64,000 bases of DNA from Paenibacillus sp. G2S3 (GCF_030123105.1 NZ_CP126095.1:2728001-2792000); one strand, 5' to 3'. Positions 15,051 through 25,147 are shown, counted from the first letter of the stretch. Numbers and translations: made by a program. The notes: generated by a model not told the origin, from the letters alone.

Positions 15051-16775
15051 ATGGGTCAAGTCCATAGCGAAATTTTGCCAGGCCGTGTGCAGAGCTCCAA
15101 TATGTCTGATTACACCGAGGCAGTAGCCAATTTTAAGTGGGAGGATGTTGAACGTAACTTCTCATGGTATGACACTGGCAAAGTAAATATGGCACATGAA
15201 GCAGTGGATCGCCACGTTCAAGAAGGACGGGGAGCGGCAACGGCCCTGCTCTACAGTGATGCTGTGCGGGAAGAATCCTACACATTTGCCGATCTGCAGG
15301 AACGTTCGAATCGGTTCGGAAATGTGTTGCGTAAATATGGCATCGGTAAAGGAGATCGGGTATTTATTTTTATGCCTCGCCAACCGGAACTATATTTTAG
15401 TTTACTAGGCATTTTGAAGATTGGGGCAATAGCAGGACCTCTGTTCGAAGCCTTTATGGAGACAGCAGTTAAGGACCGGCTGGAAGATAGCGGTGCCGTT
15501 GCTTTGGTTACTACACCTGAACTACTTCATCGTGTAAAGCGAGATGAGCTCCCGAATTTGCGTCATATTTTTCTAGTAGGCGGTACCACTGATATCGAGC
15601 AAGGTAACTTAGGTTTCACGGAGGAGATGGCTAACGCATCTTCTGACCTTGAATTGGAATGGCTTGACCTGGACGATGGCCTTATCATGCATTATACATC
15701 TGGTTCTACGGGAAAACCTAAAGGCGTTTATCATGTGCAAAGAGCAATGATTCAACATTATTATACAGGTAGAGTGGTGCTGGATCTACGTCCAAATGAT
15801 ATTTACTGGTGTACAGCAGATCCGGGCTGGGTGACTGGAACATCTTACGGAATATTTTCTCCATGGTTAAATGGAGTAACGAATGTCGTGAGAGGGGGGC
15901 GTTTTAGCCCTCAGGATTGGTATAAGACGATTGAACGAAATAAAGTTAGTGTTTGGTACAGTGCCCCAACAGCATTTCGTATGTTGATGGGTGCAGGGGA
16001 GAGTTCAATACAGGGCATTGATTTGAGCAGTCTGCGCCATGTACTGTCTGTTGGGGAACCGTTAAATCCTGAAGTGGTACGGTGGGGAGACAAATTTTAC
16101 AATCAGCGCATTCATGATACTTGGTGGATGACAGAGACGGGGGCACAACTGATCTGCAATTATCCTGGAATGGATATCAAGCCTGGCTCTATGGGTCGAC
16201 CGATACCGGGAGTTGAAGCAGCAATTCTAGATGACCGGGGCAATGTTCTCCCACCGTTCTCTATGGGGAATCTTGCGATACGGACTCCTTGGCCATCTAT
16301 GATGAATTCGATCTGGAACAATCCGACGAAGTATGAGGAATATTTCCGTATTCCTGGTTGGTACATTTCTGGAGATTCCGCTTATATGGATGATGATGGG
16401 TATTTCTGGTTCCAAGGACGAATTGATGACGTTATCAATTCTTCTGGCGAGCGTATTGGCCCCTTTGAAGTGGAGAGTAAATTGGTAGAGCATCCAGCTG
16501 TAGCAGAAGCGGGTGTAATTGGTAAACCGGACCTGGTGCGAGGAGAAATTATTAAGGCTTTCATCTCGCTGAGAGAAGGTTACACTCCTACTGCTGCTCT
16601 GAAAGAGGAGATCGCAGCATTTGTTAAAGCTGGATTGTCTGCTCATGCTGCACCGAGAGAGATCGAATTTAAGGATAAACTTCCTAAGACTCGATCGGGT
16701 AAAATCATGCGGCGTGTATTAAAGGCTTGGGAGCTTCATCTCCCGACTGGCGATTTATCAACGATAGAGGACTAG
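15051..16775 (+). CDS. acsA: Acetyl-CoA synthetase (AMP-forming)
   Basis: Activates acetate to acetyl-CoA through acetyl-adenylate. The 574-aa length is that of the short Bacillus AcsA type. Motifs of the ANL superfamily are MHYTSGSTGKPKG (P-loop), the DTWWMTETG core, the YISGDSAYMDDDGYFWFQGR hinge region and, near the end, PKTRSGKIMRR. That last motif holds the lysine that AcuA acetylates in this family. ATG 15051 was chosen because GAGGGAGG lies at 15035-15042; an earlier GTG overlaps that site. It faces acuA across a cre-containing promoter region. Confidence 0.95.
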   Translation: MGQVHSEILPGRVQSSNMSDYTEAVANFKWEDVERNFSWYDTGKVNMAHEAVDRHVQEGRGAATALLYSDAVREESYTFADLQERSNRFGNVLRKYGIGKGDRVFIFMPRQPELYFSLLGILKIGAIAGPLFEAFMETAVKDRLEDSGAVALVTTPELLHRVKRDELPNLRHIFLVGGTTDIEQGNLGFTEEMANASSDLELEWLDLDDGLIMHYTSGSTGKPKGVYHVQRAMIQHYYTGRVVLDLRPNDIYWCTADPGWVTGTSYGIFSPWLNGVTNVVRGGRFSPQDWYKTIERNKVSVWYSAPTAFRMLMGAGESSIQGIDLSSLRHVLSVGEPLNPEVVRWGDKFYNQRIHDTWWMTETGAQLICNYPGMDIKPGSMGRPIPGVEAAILDDRGNVLPPFSMGNLAIRTPWPSMMNSIWNNPTKYEEYFRIPGWYISGDSAYMDDDGYFWFQGRIDDVINSSGERIGPFEVESKLVEHPAVAEAGVIGKPDLVRGEIIKAFISLREGYTPTAALKEEIAAFVKAGLSAHAAPREIEFKDKLPKTRSGKIMRRVLKAWELHLPTGDLSTIED

Positions 16776-16784
16776 ATTGGAGTA

Positions 16785-16828
16785 TAAAAAACACCGTTCC
16801 CTTATGAATTCAAGGGAACGGTGTTTTG
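16785..16828. terminator. Bidirectional terminator between acsA and the PBP gene
   Basis: AACACCGTTCCCTT and AAGGGAACGGTGTT form a perfect 14-bp stem, with A-rich sequence on the left and TTTT on the right, so it can serve both converging genes. Confidence 0.85.
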
Positions 16829-16857
16829 CTGTGTGTAGTTATTTTGTTTACTACTTG

Positions 16858-19770
16858 TTAATGGTTTCCAGACGTATTGCCGGCTGTACCACTATTACTG
16901 TTCCCGCTACTGTTACCTTCGCCAGATGGCGCTGATGTAGGCGTAGGTAGAATAGTTCCTGGAATCTCGATATCCTCTCCTGGTGTGCCTTCAGTGTCTG
17001 TAGGAGGCGTTGTTTCCGGTTGCTGATCCGGAGATGGTGTTGCTTCCGGTGTTGGTGTAGTGCCTCCAGCAACGCTACCAGAGGCTGTCTCATTACCTGC
17101 GACATCAACAGCGCTAACATAGAATGTTGCATTGGCACTCGCAGGTGTTCCTGGCGAGAACACCTTACTCTCGTCAGCCGTAATTACAGCTTGCTTCTGG
17201 AAAGACCCGCCGTTTAAAGAACGGTATAAGCGGTATCCTACTACATCAGGAGAGCCGCTTGGGGAGAAGCTGATCACAGCTTTTCCAGTGCTGTATGAGA
17301 CACTAACATTTCCAGGAGCAGAAGGGGCGGAACCATCGTCCACGCGTGGATCGACTTCAGTAGGGAAATCTGTCTTAGCATCGGCTGGCATATAATACTC
17401 CAGCGATTTATGCTCCTTCATCTTAGGGAAGGCTGCCAAGAGCTCCTTAACTAATTCCTGGATCGGTTTTTCCCGTTTAACTACGATTTTTTCCTTCAGA
17501 AAATCCTCCGGTGTACCTTCGAGCGGGATATAATTGACACCATTGTAAGTAATGTACTTAGCTTTGGAAATACCGTCGTCACTCTCTGTAGGTACATATT
17601 TCGCATTGAAAAGATCCGTTGTGAATTTGTCAGTTAGATCCGTTGGCAGTTTACCGCTGTATGCGGAAACTGTCTTTTTGACAATTCCCTCAGGTTGTGT
17701 GAATTTGTCTGTTACAAATATGTCCGGCTGCTTATCGATAACAGCATTCATGACTTTAGCCCATAAGGTCTGTGCTTGTCGTTTTTGTGTATCTCCTGTA
17801 AGGGTATTGATTTGTTCCTTATAACCAACCCACATGCCAAGTGTGACATCAGGGGTGTAGCCCATGAACCAGACATCTCCATAGTTCTGAGTGGAACCAG
17901 TCTTACCTACAATCGGTACGTCTTTAAAGTGTTTATAATCTCTTCTTACTGTACTTGCAGTACCTTCTGTGATTACCGTACGGAGCATATCGGTCATTAG
18001 ATAAGCAGTTTGTGCAGAGAATACTTGTTCAGGGTTAACCTTGTGCTGATATACGATCTTGCCTTCCGAATCCACAATCTTCTCGATCATGTAAGCATCA
18101 TTAAATGCTCCCTGATTGCCAATGGCGGAATAGGCATTCGTTAATTCTTCAACGGATGTACCGTATCGAAGACCACCTATAACCCCAGTCTGCGCTCTGT
18201 AATCATCTTCGGTGAGGGTAGTAATCCCTAGCTTTTTAGTAAAGGCCCAAGCATCCTCTATTCCGACCTTCTCGTTAAACAGTTTAAGCGCCGGCAGGTT
18301 GAGTGATTTGTTAAGCGCATAACGAGCCGTAACTAAGCCCTGATAGCGATTGTTAGCATTTTTAGGGATATGGAAGCTTGTTCCGCGATCCTTCAAAATG
18401 ATTGGAGCATCATCCAAGATCCCAGCAGGTTGAATCAGTCCAGCGTCCAAGGCAGGTAGGTAAGCTGAAATCGGCTTCATCGTTGAACCAGGTTGCCGGA
18501 CCATTTGGGTTGCGTAGTTCATTTGCTCGATATTAAAATCGCGGCCCTCAATCATACCGAGAATGGCTCCGGTCTTGTTGTCGATCAATATGCCAGCCGT
18601 CTGTTCGATGCCTTTTGTTTTGCTGTCCTTGGTGAAATTACTACTATCTTCGGAGATACTGTGCATTGCACTGTATACTTTCTTATCAATCGTGGTGTAG
18701 ACTCTGTAACCACCAGTCATTAACTGTTGTCTTGCTTCCTCAAGAAGCACGGCATTATCACTAGAGCTAGCAGTATCCGTTGTACTGTTTTTCTCTTCAT
18801 TTAGAGATAGAATAATCTCAGCTGCTTTACGCTCCGTTTCCATCATCAGGTATGGATATGTAGCATAGGCTTTTTTAGTATGAGGAGCGAGGGAACTTTT
18901 AATATCAAATTTGAGTGCTTCATCATATTGGGAAGTAGTGATCTTATTCTCCTCTAGCATGCGACGAAGTACAAGTTGTTGACGATCCATAGCTCTATTG
19001 AACGCCTTTGCGTTGAATTCTCCAACGCCATTGAATGCTGAATAAGTGGATGGAAGCTGTGGAAGACCGGCCAAATACGCCGCTTGGGCAATATTCAACT
19101 TGTCCAGATCATCCAGACCGAATATACCTTTGGATGCAGCTTTAATCCCAAATACGTTGTAGCCATTCGAGCCATTACCGAACGGAACCTTGTTCAGATA
19201 AGCCGTTAATATCTCTTGCTTGGTCAAGAAGCGCTCCAGTCTAAGTGAGAGCAGTATTTCTTTTACTTTACGATCTTCTGTCCGATCCAGATTCAGGAAT
19301 ACACGTCTTGCAAGCTGTTGAGTAAGTGTACTGCCCCCGGTCTGTACGGATTCGTTTAATAACTTTTGTTTGACAGCACGTAAGGTGCCTTTGAAATCCA
19401 CACCATTATGCTCATTAAAATTATTGTCCTCTATAGCTAGAACTGCATCAATAATAAGCTGGGGGATATCGTTGTATTCAATGAGCCTTCGGTCTTCTTC
19501 TGTACGAAGCTGGCCGATTGGGGCACCATCACGGAAGTATGCGAATCCGGTGATAGCATTTTGACTGACTTGCTGTTGAATCATTTCCTCGGAGCGAACA
19601 GGATCATCTTTCACAATGGAAGTGACATATCCTGCTACAGCACCGCCGGCGAACAGAATGCCTATTATGCCAAGAATAAACATCCACTTAACTACAGAAC
19701 CAAACCTGCTGAGCCCGGATCTGCGGGGTGAAGGCTTCTTTACGTTTTTTTTCTTGTTCTCTTGAACCAT
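16858..19770 (-). CDS. Class A penicillin-binding protein 1A with FN3 domain
   Basis: Bifunctional peptidoglycan glycosyltransferase/transpeptidase of 970 aa. A basic cytoplasmic tail precedes a membrane anchor at about 29-49. The glycosyltransferase domain carries the catalytic EDNNF (Glu114) and GGSTLTQQLARR (145-156). The transpeptidase domain has STMK (Ser429), SLN (489-491) and KTGST (623-627). A fibronectin type III-like domain spans about 815-900, and a Pro/Thr/Gly/Ser/Asn-rich tail ends the protein. The FN3 domain and tail probably interact with the cell wall. AAGGAGGA precedes the ATG. The gene is monocistronic, and the rpsD terminator lies upstream. Confidence 0.93.
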   Translation of the reverse strand: MVQENKKKNVKKPSPRRSGLSRFGSVVKWMFILGIIGILFAGGAVAGYVTSIVKDDPVRSEEMIQQQVSQNAITGFAYFRDGAPIGQLRTEEDRRLIEYNDIPQLIIDAVLAIEDNNFNEHNGVDFKGTLRAVKQKLLNESVQTGGSTLTQQLARRVFLNLDRTEDRKVKEILLSLRLERFLTKQEILTAYLNKVPFGNGSNGYNVFGIKAASKGIFGLDDLDKLNIAQAAYLAGLPQLPSTYSAFNGVGEFNAKAFNRAMDRQQLVLRRMLEENKITTSQYDEALKFDIKSSLAPHTKKAYATYPYLMMETERKAAEIILSLNEEKNSTTDTASSSDNAVLLEEARQQLMTGGYRVYTTIDKKVYSAMHSISEDSSNFTKDSKTKGIEQTAGILIDNKTGAILGMIEGRDFNIEQMNYATQMVRQPGSTMKPISAYLPALDAGLIQPAGILDDAPIILKDRGTSFHIPKNANNRYQGLVTARYALNKSLNLPALKLFNEKVGIEDAWAFTKKLGITTLTEDDYRAQTGVIGGLRYGTSVEELTNAYSAIGNQGAFNDAYMIEKIVDSEGKIVYQHKVNPEQVFSAQTAYLMTDMLRTVITEGTASTVRRDYKHFKDVPIVGKTGSTQNYGDVWFMGYTPDVTLGMWVGYKEQINTLTGDTQKRQAQTLWAKVMNAVIDKQPDIFVTDKFTQPEGIVKKTVSAYSGKLPTDLTDKFTTDLFNAKYVPTESDDGISKAKYITYNGVNYIPLEGTPEDFLKEKIVVKREKPIQELVKELLAAFPKMKEHKSLEYYMPADAKTDFPTEVDPRVDDGSAPSAPGNVSVSYSTGKAVISFSPSGSPDVVGYRLYRSLNGGSFQKQAVITADESKVFSPGTPASANATFYVSAVDVAGNETASGSVAGGTTPTPEATPSPDQQPETTPPTDTEGTPGEDIEIPGTILPTPTSAPSGEGNSSGNSNSGTAGNTSGNH

Positions 19771-19862
19771 CGACGATAATTCCTCCTTTTAACGGAATTA
19801 TTATAGCACAAATTGGCGATTTTGGATGCAGTCGCAGTGTTCATTACCTATTAGAATAACAA

Positions 19863-19890
19863 AAAGCCTCCGGATAAATCCGGAGGCTTT
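19863..19890 (-). terminator. Terminator of rpsD
   Basis: AAAGCCTCCGGAT and ATCCGGAGGCTTT form a perfect stem with a two-base loop; on the minus strand TTTTTGTTATTC follows. Confidence 0.88.
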
Positions 19891-19915
19891 GGTCATACTC
19901 GCTAAAAGCGAGATA

Positions 19916-20515
19916 TTAACGGTTGTAGAACTCGACGATTTGTTTCTCATCGATATCCTGGGAAAGCTCGGAACGTTCTGGCAAACGAATATATTTACCT
20001 TCGAAAGATCCTTCAGCATATTCCAGGTAAGCTGGAAGGTGGGAACGGTTAGCAAGAGCTTCTTTGATGGAAGCCATGCTTTGGCTTCTTTCGCGAAGAC
20101 CGATAACGTCGCCCAAGCTTACACGGTAAGAAGCGATGTCGACTTTTTTGCCGTTAACAGTTACGTGTCCGTGGGATACCAACTGACGTGCACCAGCACG
20201 GGAGTTAGCAAATCCAAGACGGTAAACTAGGTTGTCCAAGCGGCTTTCAAGCAAGAACATGAAGTTTTCGCCCGCAAGACCTGGAAGCTTTTGTGCTTTA
20301 GTGAAGAGAGTTTTGAATTGTTTCTCTCCCAAACCATACATGTGACGCAGTTTTTGTTTTTCCAAAAGCTGCATTCCGTAGTTACTTACTTTTCTGCGTT
20401 GGTTAGCTCCGTGTTGTCCTGGTGGAAAAGGGCGTTTCAAATCTTTTCCTGTACCGCTAAGGGAAATTCCCAGACGGCGGCTGAGTTTGAATTTAGGTCC
20501 GGTGTAACGTGCCAT
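19916..20515 (-). CDS. rpsD: 30S ribosomal protein S4
   Basis: Primary 16S rRNA-binding protein that starts assembly of the small-subunit body. The 199-aa protein begins [16 protein letters not shown] and carries an S4 RNA-binding domain (about 90-150, [21 protein letters not shown]). It lacks the four-cysteine zinc knuckle found in C+ S4 proteins, so it is the zinc-free form. As in Bacillus it is a single-gene transcript. A consensus promoter and a strongly base-paired leader of about 190 nt precede it, which fits S4 autoregulation at the leader. Confidence 0.98.
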   Translation of the reverse strand: MARYTGPKFKLSRRLGISLSGTGKDLKRPFPPGQHGANQRRKVSNYGMQLLEKQKLRHMYGLGEKQFKTLFTKAQKLPGLAGENFMFLLESRLDNLVYRLGFANSRAGARQLVSHGHVTVNGKKVDIASYRVSLGDVIGLRERSQSMASIKEALANRSHLPAYLEYAEGSFEGKYIRLPERSELSQDIDEKQIVEFYNR

Positions 20516-20567
20516 GTTATAGTAGACTCCTTTATAATTGAAATTTCAGGGTAGGGCCTATTTGCGC

Positions 20568-20650
20568 CGCATTTCGTATCCGTGATTAGCATTAATGGCT
20601 TCCACACTGCCAGGGAAGTTCAGCCGCTGCCCTGGCAGTAACGAAATGCG
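20568..20650 (-). promoter_or_regulatory. Structured rpsD leader, probable S4 autoregulatory RNA
   Basis: In the minus-strand RNA the ends of this stretch pair over ten perfect bases (20641-20650 with 20568-20577). Inside them a second perfect ten-base hairpin forms (20630-20639 with 20606-20615) around a 14-nt loop. A smaller hairpin AAGACT/AGTCTT lies at 20679-20696. S4 represses its own gene in Bacillus through the leader, so a mimic of the 16S S4 site is inferred. Confidence 0.6.
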
Positions 20651-20710
20651 TGAGGGTGACACAACGTTACGCCCAAGTAAGACTTGTTACAGTCTTGTTC
20701 AACAATAAAT

Positions 20711-20738
20711 ATTATATGAATACAGTATATAAAGTCAA
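20711..20738 (-). promoter_or_regulatory. Sigma-A promoter of rpsD
   Basis: On the minus strand TTGACT (20738-20733) and a perfect TATAAT (20716-20711) are 16 bases apart. RNA would start near 20704 and carry a leader of about 190 nt before the S4 start codon. Confidence 0.8.
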
Positions 20739-20914
20739 GCGCTTATTAAAAGAGTTTTTGTCAATCTTTGTCGATAGTTCTTTGGTCCTAAAAAAAAGTC
20801 CCGGAAATGATGAAAATATAATGCAATGCACAAAGAAAGGGAGTAAAATATAGTTAATTAGTTGTTAGTAGGGAAGATAGTTTTCTTAATCAAGATGCAA
20901 AGGGGATCTTCGTT

Positions 20915-22909
20915 ATGTCAGAGCAGAAAGCATACGTCCATAAAGACAGCCGTATGCTGTTACAGGACAACATACAAGCTAGTAGAGATTCCGAAGATCC
21001 CACCGCTTGGCTTAGGGAAACGGAAATAGTAACGCATGACTTCCCTTATCTAGCAAATCTGATTGCTGACAGTTTCAATGAATGGTTTGGTGGGCTCGAC
21101 GTCCTTCCATTCTCCAGATCATGGGAATGGTGTGTGCTGAATTTTGAAGGTAAATATTTAAACAATAGTATGGATCAACAAGAACTATGGAGGCAACAGT
21201 GGGAACAGGCGGCGGCTTCTAGCTTGATTTCAGAAACAATCTCTGCCGTTCCGTTAACCGTAGAAGGTAAGGATATGAGTTTTTTTACCATACCGCTATT
21301 CACCCGCGTCGACAATGAAATTTTTGCATTTTTGGGCTGTTCTATGCCTACGCAACAATATGAAATGGGTGGACGAGATACTGCAGAAGCTATGTCGCTG
21401 CATTACCGCACCTGTTTTTATCATAAGTTTGAACATATATTTGTAGCTGATCTTGCAAGTACCCATATTCATGCAGAACGTGAAAGCAATCGTCGTTCAT
21501 TGTTATTTCAGATTGTCCAGCGGATGCATGACAATATTGATGTAGATGCTGTACTTTCGGAAGTCATCGATAGCATCTCTGCGATGTATCCTGGAGCCAG
21601 ACTCGACCTGTATATGTCACAAGATCATCGCAGCACTAATCCGCAGGTCAAACCCTTACCTTTCCACATGTCCAGTGATGATGTCTGTGCCAGGGCGTTC
21701 AAGGATGGTCGTGTTGCACTGCGCACTAGTGATGAAAATCACCGAAATGTAGAAATAGGGCTTCCGTTAGGTGGTAAGCAGGGGGTTTATGGGGTATTCC
21801 ATATGGTGATGGATAATCCAATCTTCCCTGACGTTGATTTACGGTTTCTCACAATGGTAGCCGATACGGCAGGGACTGCTTTTGAGAATGCCAAGCTTTA
21901 TGAGCGCTCCAATCAGTTAATCCGTGAGCTTCGCATGAGTAATGAGCTTACCCAGCGTTTGAATCAAAGCTTGCGTTTAGGTGATATTTTTCAATTTGCG
22001 TTTGAGGAGCTACTTGAAATGTTTGGTGCGGATTACTGCTGCATCTTACATATGAATGAGGAAAAGGGTGGTCTGGAAGTTATTGCCTGCAATCATCCCT
22101 CTTTGCAGAACGAAATTTTAGAAGTAGGGGCAGGCTTAGGAGGAAAGGTATATTCCACAGGAGAATCACTGATTATGTCTGATTACATAGATAATCCTAA
22201 GACAACTTCCCGGCTTATGAATGCTACCGGCTCGCAGTCGCTGATTGCTACTCCTCTTAGTGTGGGTGGTGAAATACGTGGTGCGATCATGTTGGCACAT
22301 CGTGATGCACATTATTTTTCATATGACAATTACAGGTTGCTGCAGGCGATGGCGGGACATATTGGTTTAGCGGTAGGCAATGCCAGGCTACATGCTGAAG
22401 TCAGACGTCTTGCGAACAGAGATAGCCTAACTGGACTTTATGCTCGTCATTACTTGGACGAAGAGATAAAAGAAAGACAGTCTACGGACTTTTGCGGCTG
22501 TTTAATTGTTGTGGATATTGACCAGTTCAAGATTGTAAATGATACTTACGGTCATCAAAAAGGCGATAAGATTCTAAAAGAGGTTAGTGATATTGTGAAA
22601 ACCTCCATCCGTCAAGGCGATATTGCCGCAAGATGGGGTGGGGAGGAGCTCTCCGTTTATTTACCGTTAATGGGGATGCAGCAGGCGGGTTATGTAGCTG
22701 AGCGTATACGCAAACGCGTTATGGAAGAAACTGAACCTAGTGTAACGGTATCCTGCGGAATAGCGGAATGGAGCTGGATGGACGATCGAGTAAGCGTCGA
22801 GTCATTGTTTTATCGAGCGGATATGGCACTGTATAAAGCCAAGCATAATGGTCGTAACCAAGTAGTCTTTGATACGAAAGAAAATGTTAACCATGCGAAG
22901 AACCCTTGA
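20915..22909 (+). CDS. GAF-domain diguanylate cyclase
   Basis: A 664-aa cytoplasmic signalling protein without membrane segments. After an unassigned N-terminal region it has two GAF-like domains (about 200-330 and 355-490) and a GGDEF domain (about 500-655). The active-site signature is GGEEL at 575-579, and the product-inhibition I-site RQGD lies at 566-569, five residues before it. This is the standard spacing for an active, feedback-controlled cyclase making c-di-GMP. DIDQFKIVNDTYGH is also intact. The ligand of the GAF domains is unknown. Its terminator overlaps the stop codon. Confidence 0.9.
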   Translation: MSEQKAYVHKDSRMLLQDNIQASRDSEDPTAWLRETEIVTHDFPYLANLIADSFNEWFGGLDVLPFSRSWEWCVLNFEGKYLNNSMDQQELWRQQWEQAAASSLISETISAVPLTVEGKDMSFFTIPLFTRVDNEIFAFLGCSMPTQQYEMGGRDTAEAMSLHYRTCFYHKFEHIFVADLASTHIHAERESNRRSLLFQIVQRMHDNIDVDAVLSEVIDSISAMYPGARLDLYMSQDHRSTNPQVKPLPFHMSSDDVCARAFKDGRVALRTSDENHRNVEIGLPLGGKQGVYGVFHMVMDNPIFPDVDLRFLTMVADTAGTAFENAKLYERSNQLIRELRMSNELTQRLNQSLRLGDIFQFAFEELLEMFGADYCCILHMNEEKGGLEVIACNHPSLQNEILEVGAGLGGKVYSTGESLIMSDYIDNPKTTSRLMNATGSQSLIATPLSVGGEIRGAIMLAHRDAHYFSYDNYRLLQAMAGHIGLAVGNARLHAEVRRLANRDSLTGLYARHYLDEEIKERQSTDFCGCLIVVDIDQFKIVNDTYGHQKGDKILKEVSDIVKTSIRQGDIAARWGGEELSVYLPLMGMQQAGYVAERIRKRVMEETEPSVTVSCGIAEWSWMDDRVSVESLFYRADMALYKAKHNGRNQVVFDTKENVNHAKNP

Positions 22910-22937
22910 GGCTTGCCTCAGGGGTTCTTTTTTTTTT
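22898..22937 (+). terminator. Terminator overlapping the cyclase stop codon
   Basis: AAGAACCCTTGAGG pairs with CCTCAGGGGTTCTT around CTTG, followed by a run of T. The left arm contains the TGA stop at 22907-22909. Confidence 0.88.
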
Positions 22938-23063
22938 ATATAAAAAAGAATAAAGTGATGCACATTTATTCTGGCTCTAATTGCGGTATAAGGCTTGCAG
23001 GAAGGGAGAACCCTATACGTGGGTTGTACTTAAGTAAAATACTCCTAGAAAGGCCTGAGGTCC

Positions 23064-23936
23064 GTGAGAAAGCTATTATTACTTAAGGGAGTAGTCCCTG
23101 TAGTTCTGACACTGTATTGCCTGTTATGTAGCGGCTGTAGCGTCATAAGAGATAAACCTGCGAAGGAAGATTTAAGCTTGGCGTTGGCAGGGATGGCGGG
23201 AAGTGATGAGGTTGTTTTTGAAGGGGCGAATATGCTGACACGAGGGGGAACAACGGTTCCTGAATCCTTATTGTTCTACGGAGGCACAGTGGAGGACCAT
23301 AAAAAGGTAAAGCTGTACACCCTTCTTCCAGATAAATCCACGATCCAAAAAAAAGCTGCTGGTGGCGCTAAAGATTTAAAGAATAGCACTAGCACCTATG
23401 CACTGAAACCTTACTACAGTCAGCTAGAGAAAAAAGAGGGCAGATGGGAACTTCAGACTACCGAAAATACCTCGGAGGTGGGAAATCCTTTACCTGCGCT
23501 TAATCCGCTGAAACAACTCGAGGAGCTTGAGTCCATGGAGAAGAACGTAACTGAAGAGGCTGGGGCTGGCAGAGGGACAAGTGTGCTGCGTATCGAATTG
23601 ACGCCTTCGGAGGCTAGAAAGCAGCTGTCTGCTGAATTGGAGAAAGAAATGCAGAACCTTCGACCTAAAGTTCCCGAATCGGCTGAGAACAACACAGAGG
23701 CTGATCAGGCAGTAGCGAAGGCTTTGGATAAGCTGTGGCAGAAGAAAAATAATGAATTACAGCAAAAGCTGAAAGAGGCTAATATAGAAACGGTCTACCA
23801 CCTAACGGTTGATAAGAAACATAACCTGCCTAGAAGACTTACCTTGAATCGAAAAGTAAGCTATTCGGGTGAAATGATGAATAAATCTGAAAATGAAACT
23901 TATGTTTCTAAGGTGGATTTCACAGGTTACCGTTAA
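23064..23936 (+). CDS. Putative lipoprotein of unknown function
   Basis: A 290-aa protein that I do not recognise. It begins with a typical lipoprotein signal: MRKLL, a hydrophobic stretch, then LCSGC with the probable lipidated cysteine at about residue 25. The mature part contains charged, helical segments rich in Glu and Lys (about 150-245) and a C-terminal beta-strand pattern. The reading frame starts with GTG 23064, with only a weak GAGG upstream. It stands alone between a terminator and the aminopeptidase gene. A surface-anchored role is inferred from the signal only. Confidence 0.65.
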   Translation: MRKLLLLKGVVPVVLTLYCLLCSGCSVIRDKPAKEDLSLALAGMAGSDEVVFEGANMLTRGGTTVPESLLFYGGTVEDHKKVKLYTLLPDKSTIQKKAAGGAKDLKNSTSTYALKPYYSQLEKKEGRWELQTTENTSEVGNPLPALNPLKQLEELESMEKNVTEEAGAGRGTSVLRIELTPSEARKQLSAELEKEMQNLRPKVPESAENNTEADQAVAKALDKLWQKKNNELQQKLKEANIETVYHLTVDKKHNLPRRLTLNRKVSYSGEMMNKSENETYVSKVDFTGYR

Positions 23937-24031
23937 TCTTTACATTGTTATGCAGGTCTTGCGCTCCATAAAGGGCGTGCTACAATAGAACAGCATGCTT
24001 ATTTTTCAGACAGAGGAAGGAAGAGTACACA

Positions 24032-25147
24032 ATGAAAGATCCCAGAATTCAAAAGCTGGCGGCAAATCTTGTAGGTTATTCCGTAGATGTTCAGCCAGGC
24101 GAGAACGTGCTTGTAGAAATGATTGGCAACGAAAGAGATTTAATTAAAGCTGTTGTTGAGGAAATCGGCAAGGCCGGCGGTCATGCTTTTGTACAGTTGA
24201 CAGATCGTACAGTCCTACGCAGCATGCTTAAATATGCAACGCGTGAGAGTCTTCAGACATGGGCTGAAATTGACTTGAACCGGATGAAGCAAATGGATTG
24301 TTATATCGGCATCCGTGCAGGTGAGAATGTAAATGACCTGTCCGATGTTCCAGAAGAAAATATGAAATTGTATAATTCTTTGTATTCCCATCCAGTGCAT
24401 AGTGAACAACGCGTGAAGCATACGAAGTGGGTAGTATTACGTTATCCCAATGCGAGTATGGCTCAGCTTGCAAATATTAGTACAGAAGCATTTGAGGACT
24501 TTTATTTCGAAGTGTGTAATTTGGATTACGCCAAAATGGACAAGGCTCAGGATGCATTGGCTGATCTCATGCGCAGAACAGATAAGGTACATATTTCGGG
24601 TCCAGGAACAGATCTTAAGTTCTCTATTAAAGGAATCGGTGCAGAGAAATGCTCTGGTCAAAAAAATATTCCGGATGGTGAGGTTTACAGCGCCCCCGTT
24701 CGTGATTCTGTAAATGGAACGATCAGCTATAATGCACCATCTGTATATAACGGAGTGACTTTCGAAAATATCAAATTCAAATTCGAGAACGGCAAAATTG
24801 TTGAAGCGACAAGCAACGACTCTGCTCGCTTGAATGAAATTCTGAATTCAGATGACGGCGCACGTCACATCGGCGAATTTGCCATAGGCTTTAATCCGTA
24901 CATTTTGCACCCAATGAATGACATTCTGTTCGATGAGAAAATTGCAGGCAGCCTGCACTTTACACCAGGACAAGCATATGATGTTACAGATAACGGAAAT
25001 CGTTCCTCGATTCACTGGGATCTTGTATTAATCCAACGTCCAGACTATGGCGGCGGAGAAATTTATTTTGATGATGTATTGATCCGTAAGGATGGAATCT
25101 TCGTGTTACCAGAACTGGAAGGTCTGAATCCTGAAAACTTGAAATAA
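24032..25147 (+). CDS. Aminopeptidase, M29 family
   Basis: A 371-aa metallo-aminopeptidase of the AmpS/AmpII/PepS family (M29), which removes N-terminal residues from peptides in the cytoplasm. Family segments seen are VQPGENVLVE near the N-terminus, FSIKGIGAEKCSGQKNIPDGE, EFAIGFNP, LFDEKIAGSLHF and SIHWDLV. These supply the Glu, His and Asp ligands of the two-metal site. It is about 40 residues shorter than the usual 410, mostly in the N-terminal half. A strong AGGAAGGAAGAG precedes the ATG. No operon partner is evident; an HPr-like gene follows after 106 bases. Confidence 0.88.
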   Translation: MKDPRIQKLAANLVGYSVDVQPGENVLVEMIGNERDLIKAVVEEIGKAGGHAFVQLTDRTVLRSMLKYATRESLQTWAEIDLNRMKQMDCYIGIRAGENVNDLSDVPEENMKLYNSLYSHPVHSEQRVKHTKWVVLRYPNASMAQLANISTEAFEDFYFEVCNLDYAKMDKAQDALADLMRRTDKVHISGPGTDLKFSIKGIGAEKCSGQKNIPDGEVYSAPVRDSVNGTISYNAPSVYNGVTFENIKFKFENGKIVEATSNDSARLNEILNSDDGARHIGEFAIGFNPYILHPMNDILFDEKIAGSLHFTPGQAYDVTDNGNRSSIHWDLVLIQRPDYGGGEIYFDDVLIRKDGIFVLPELEGLNPENLK

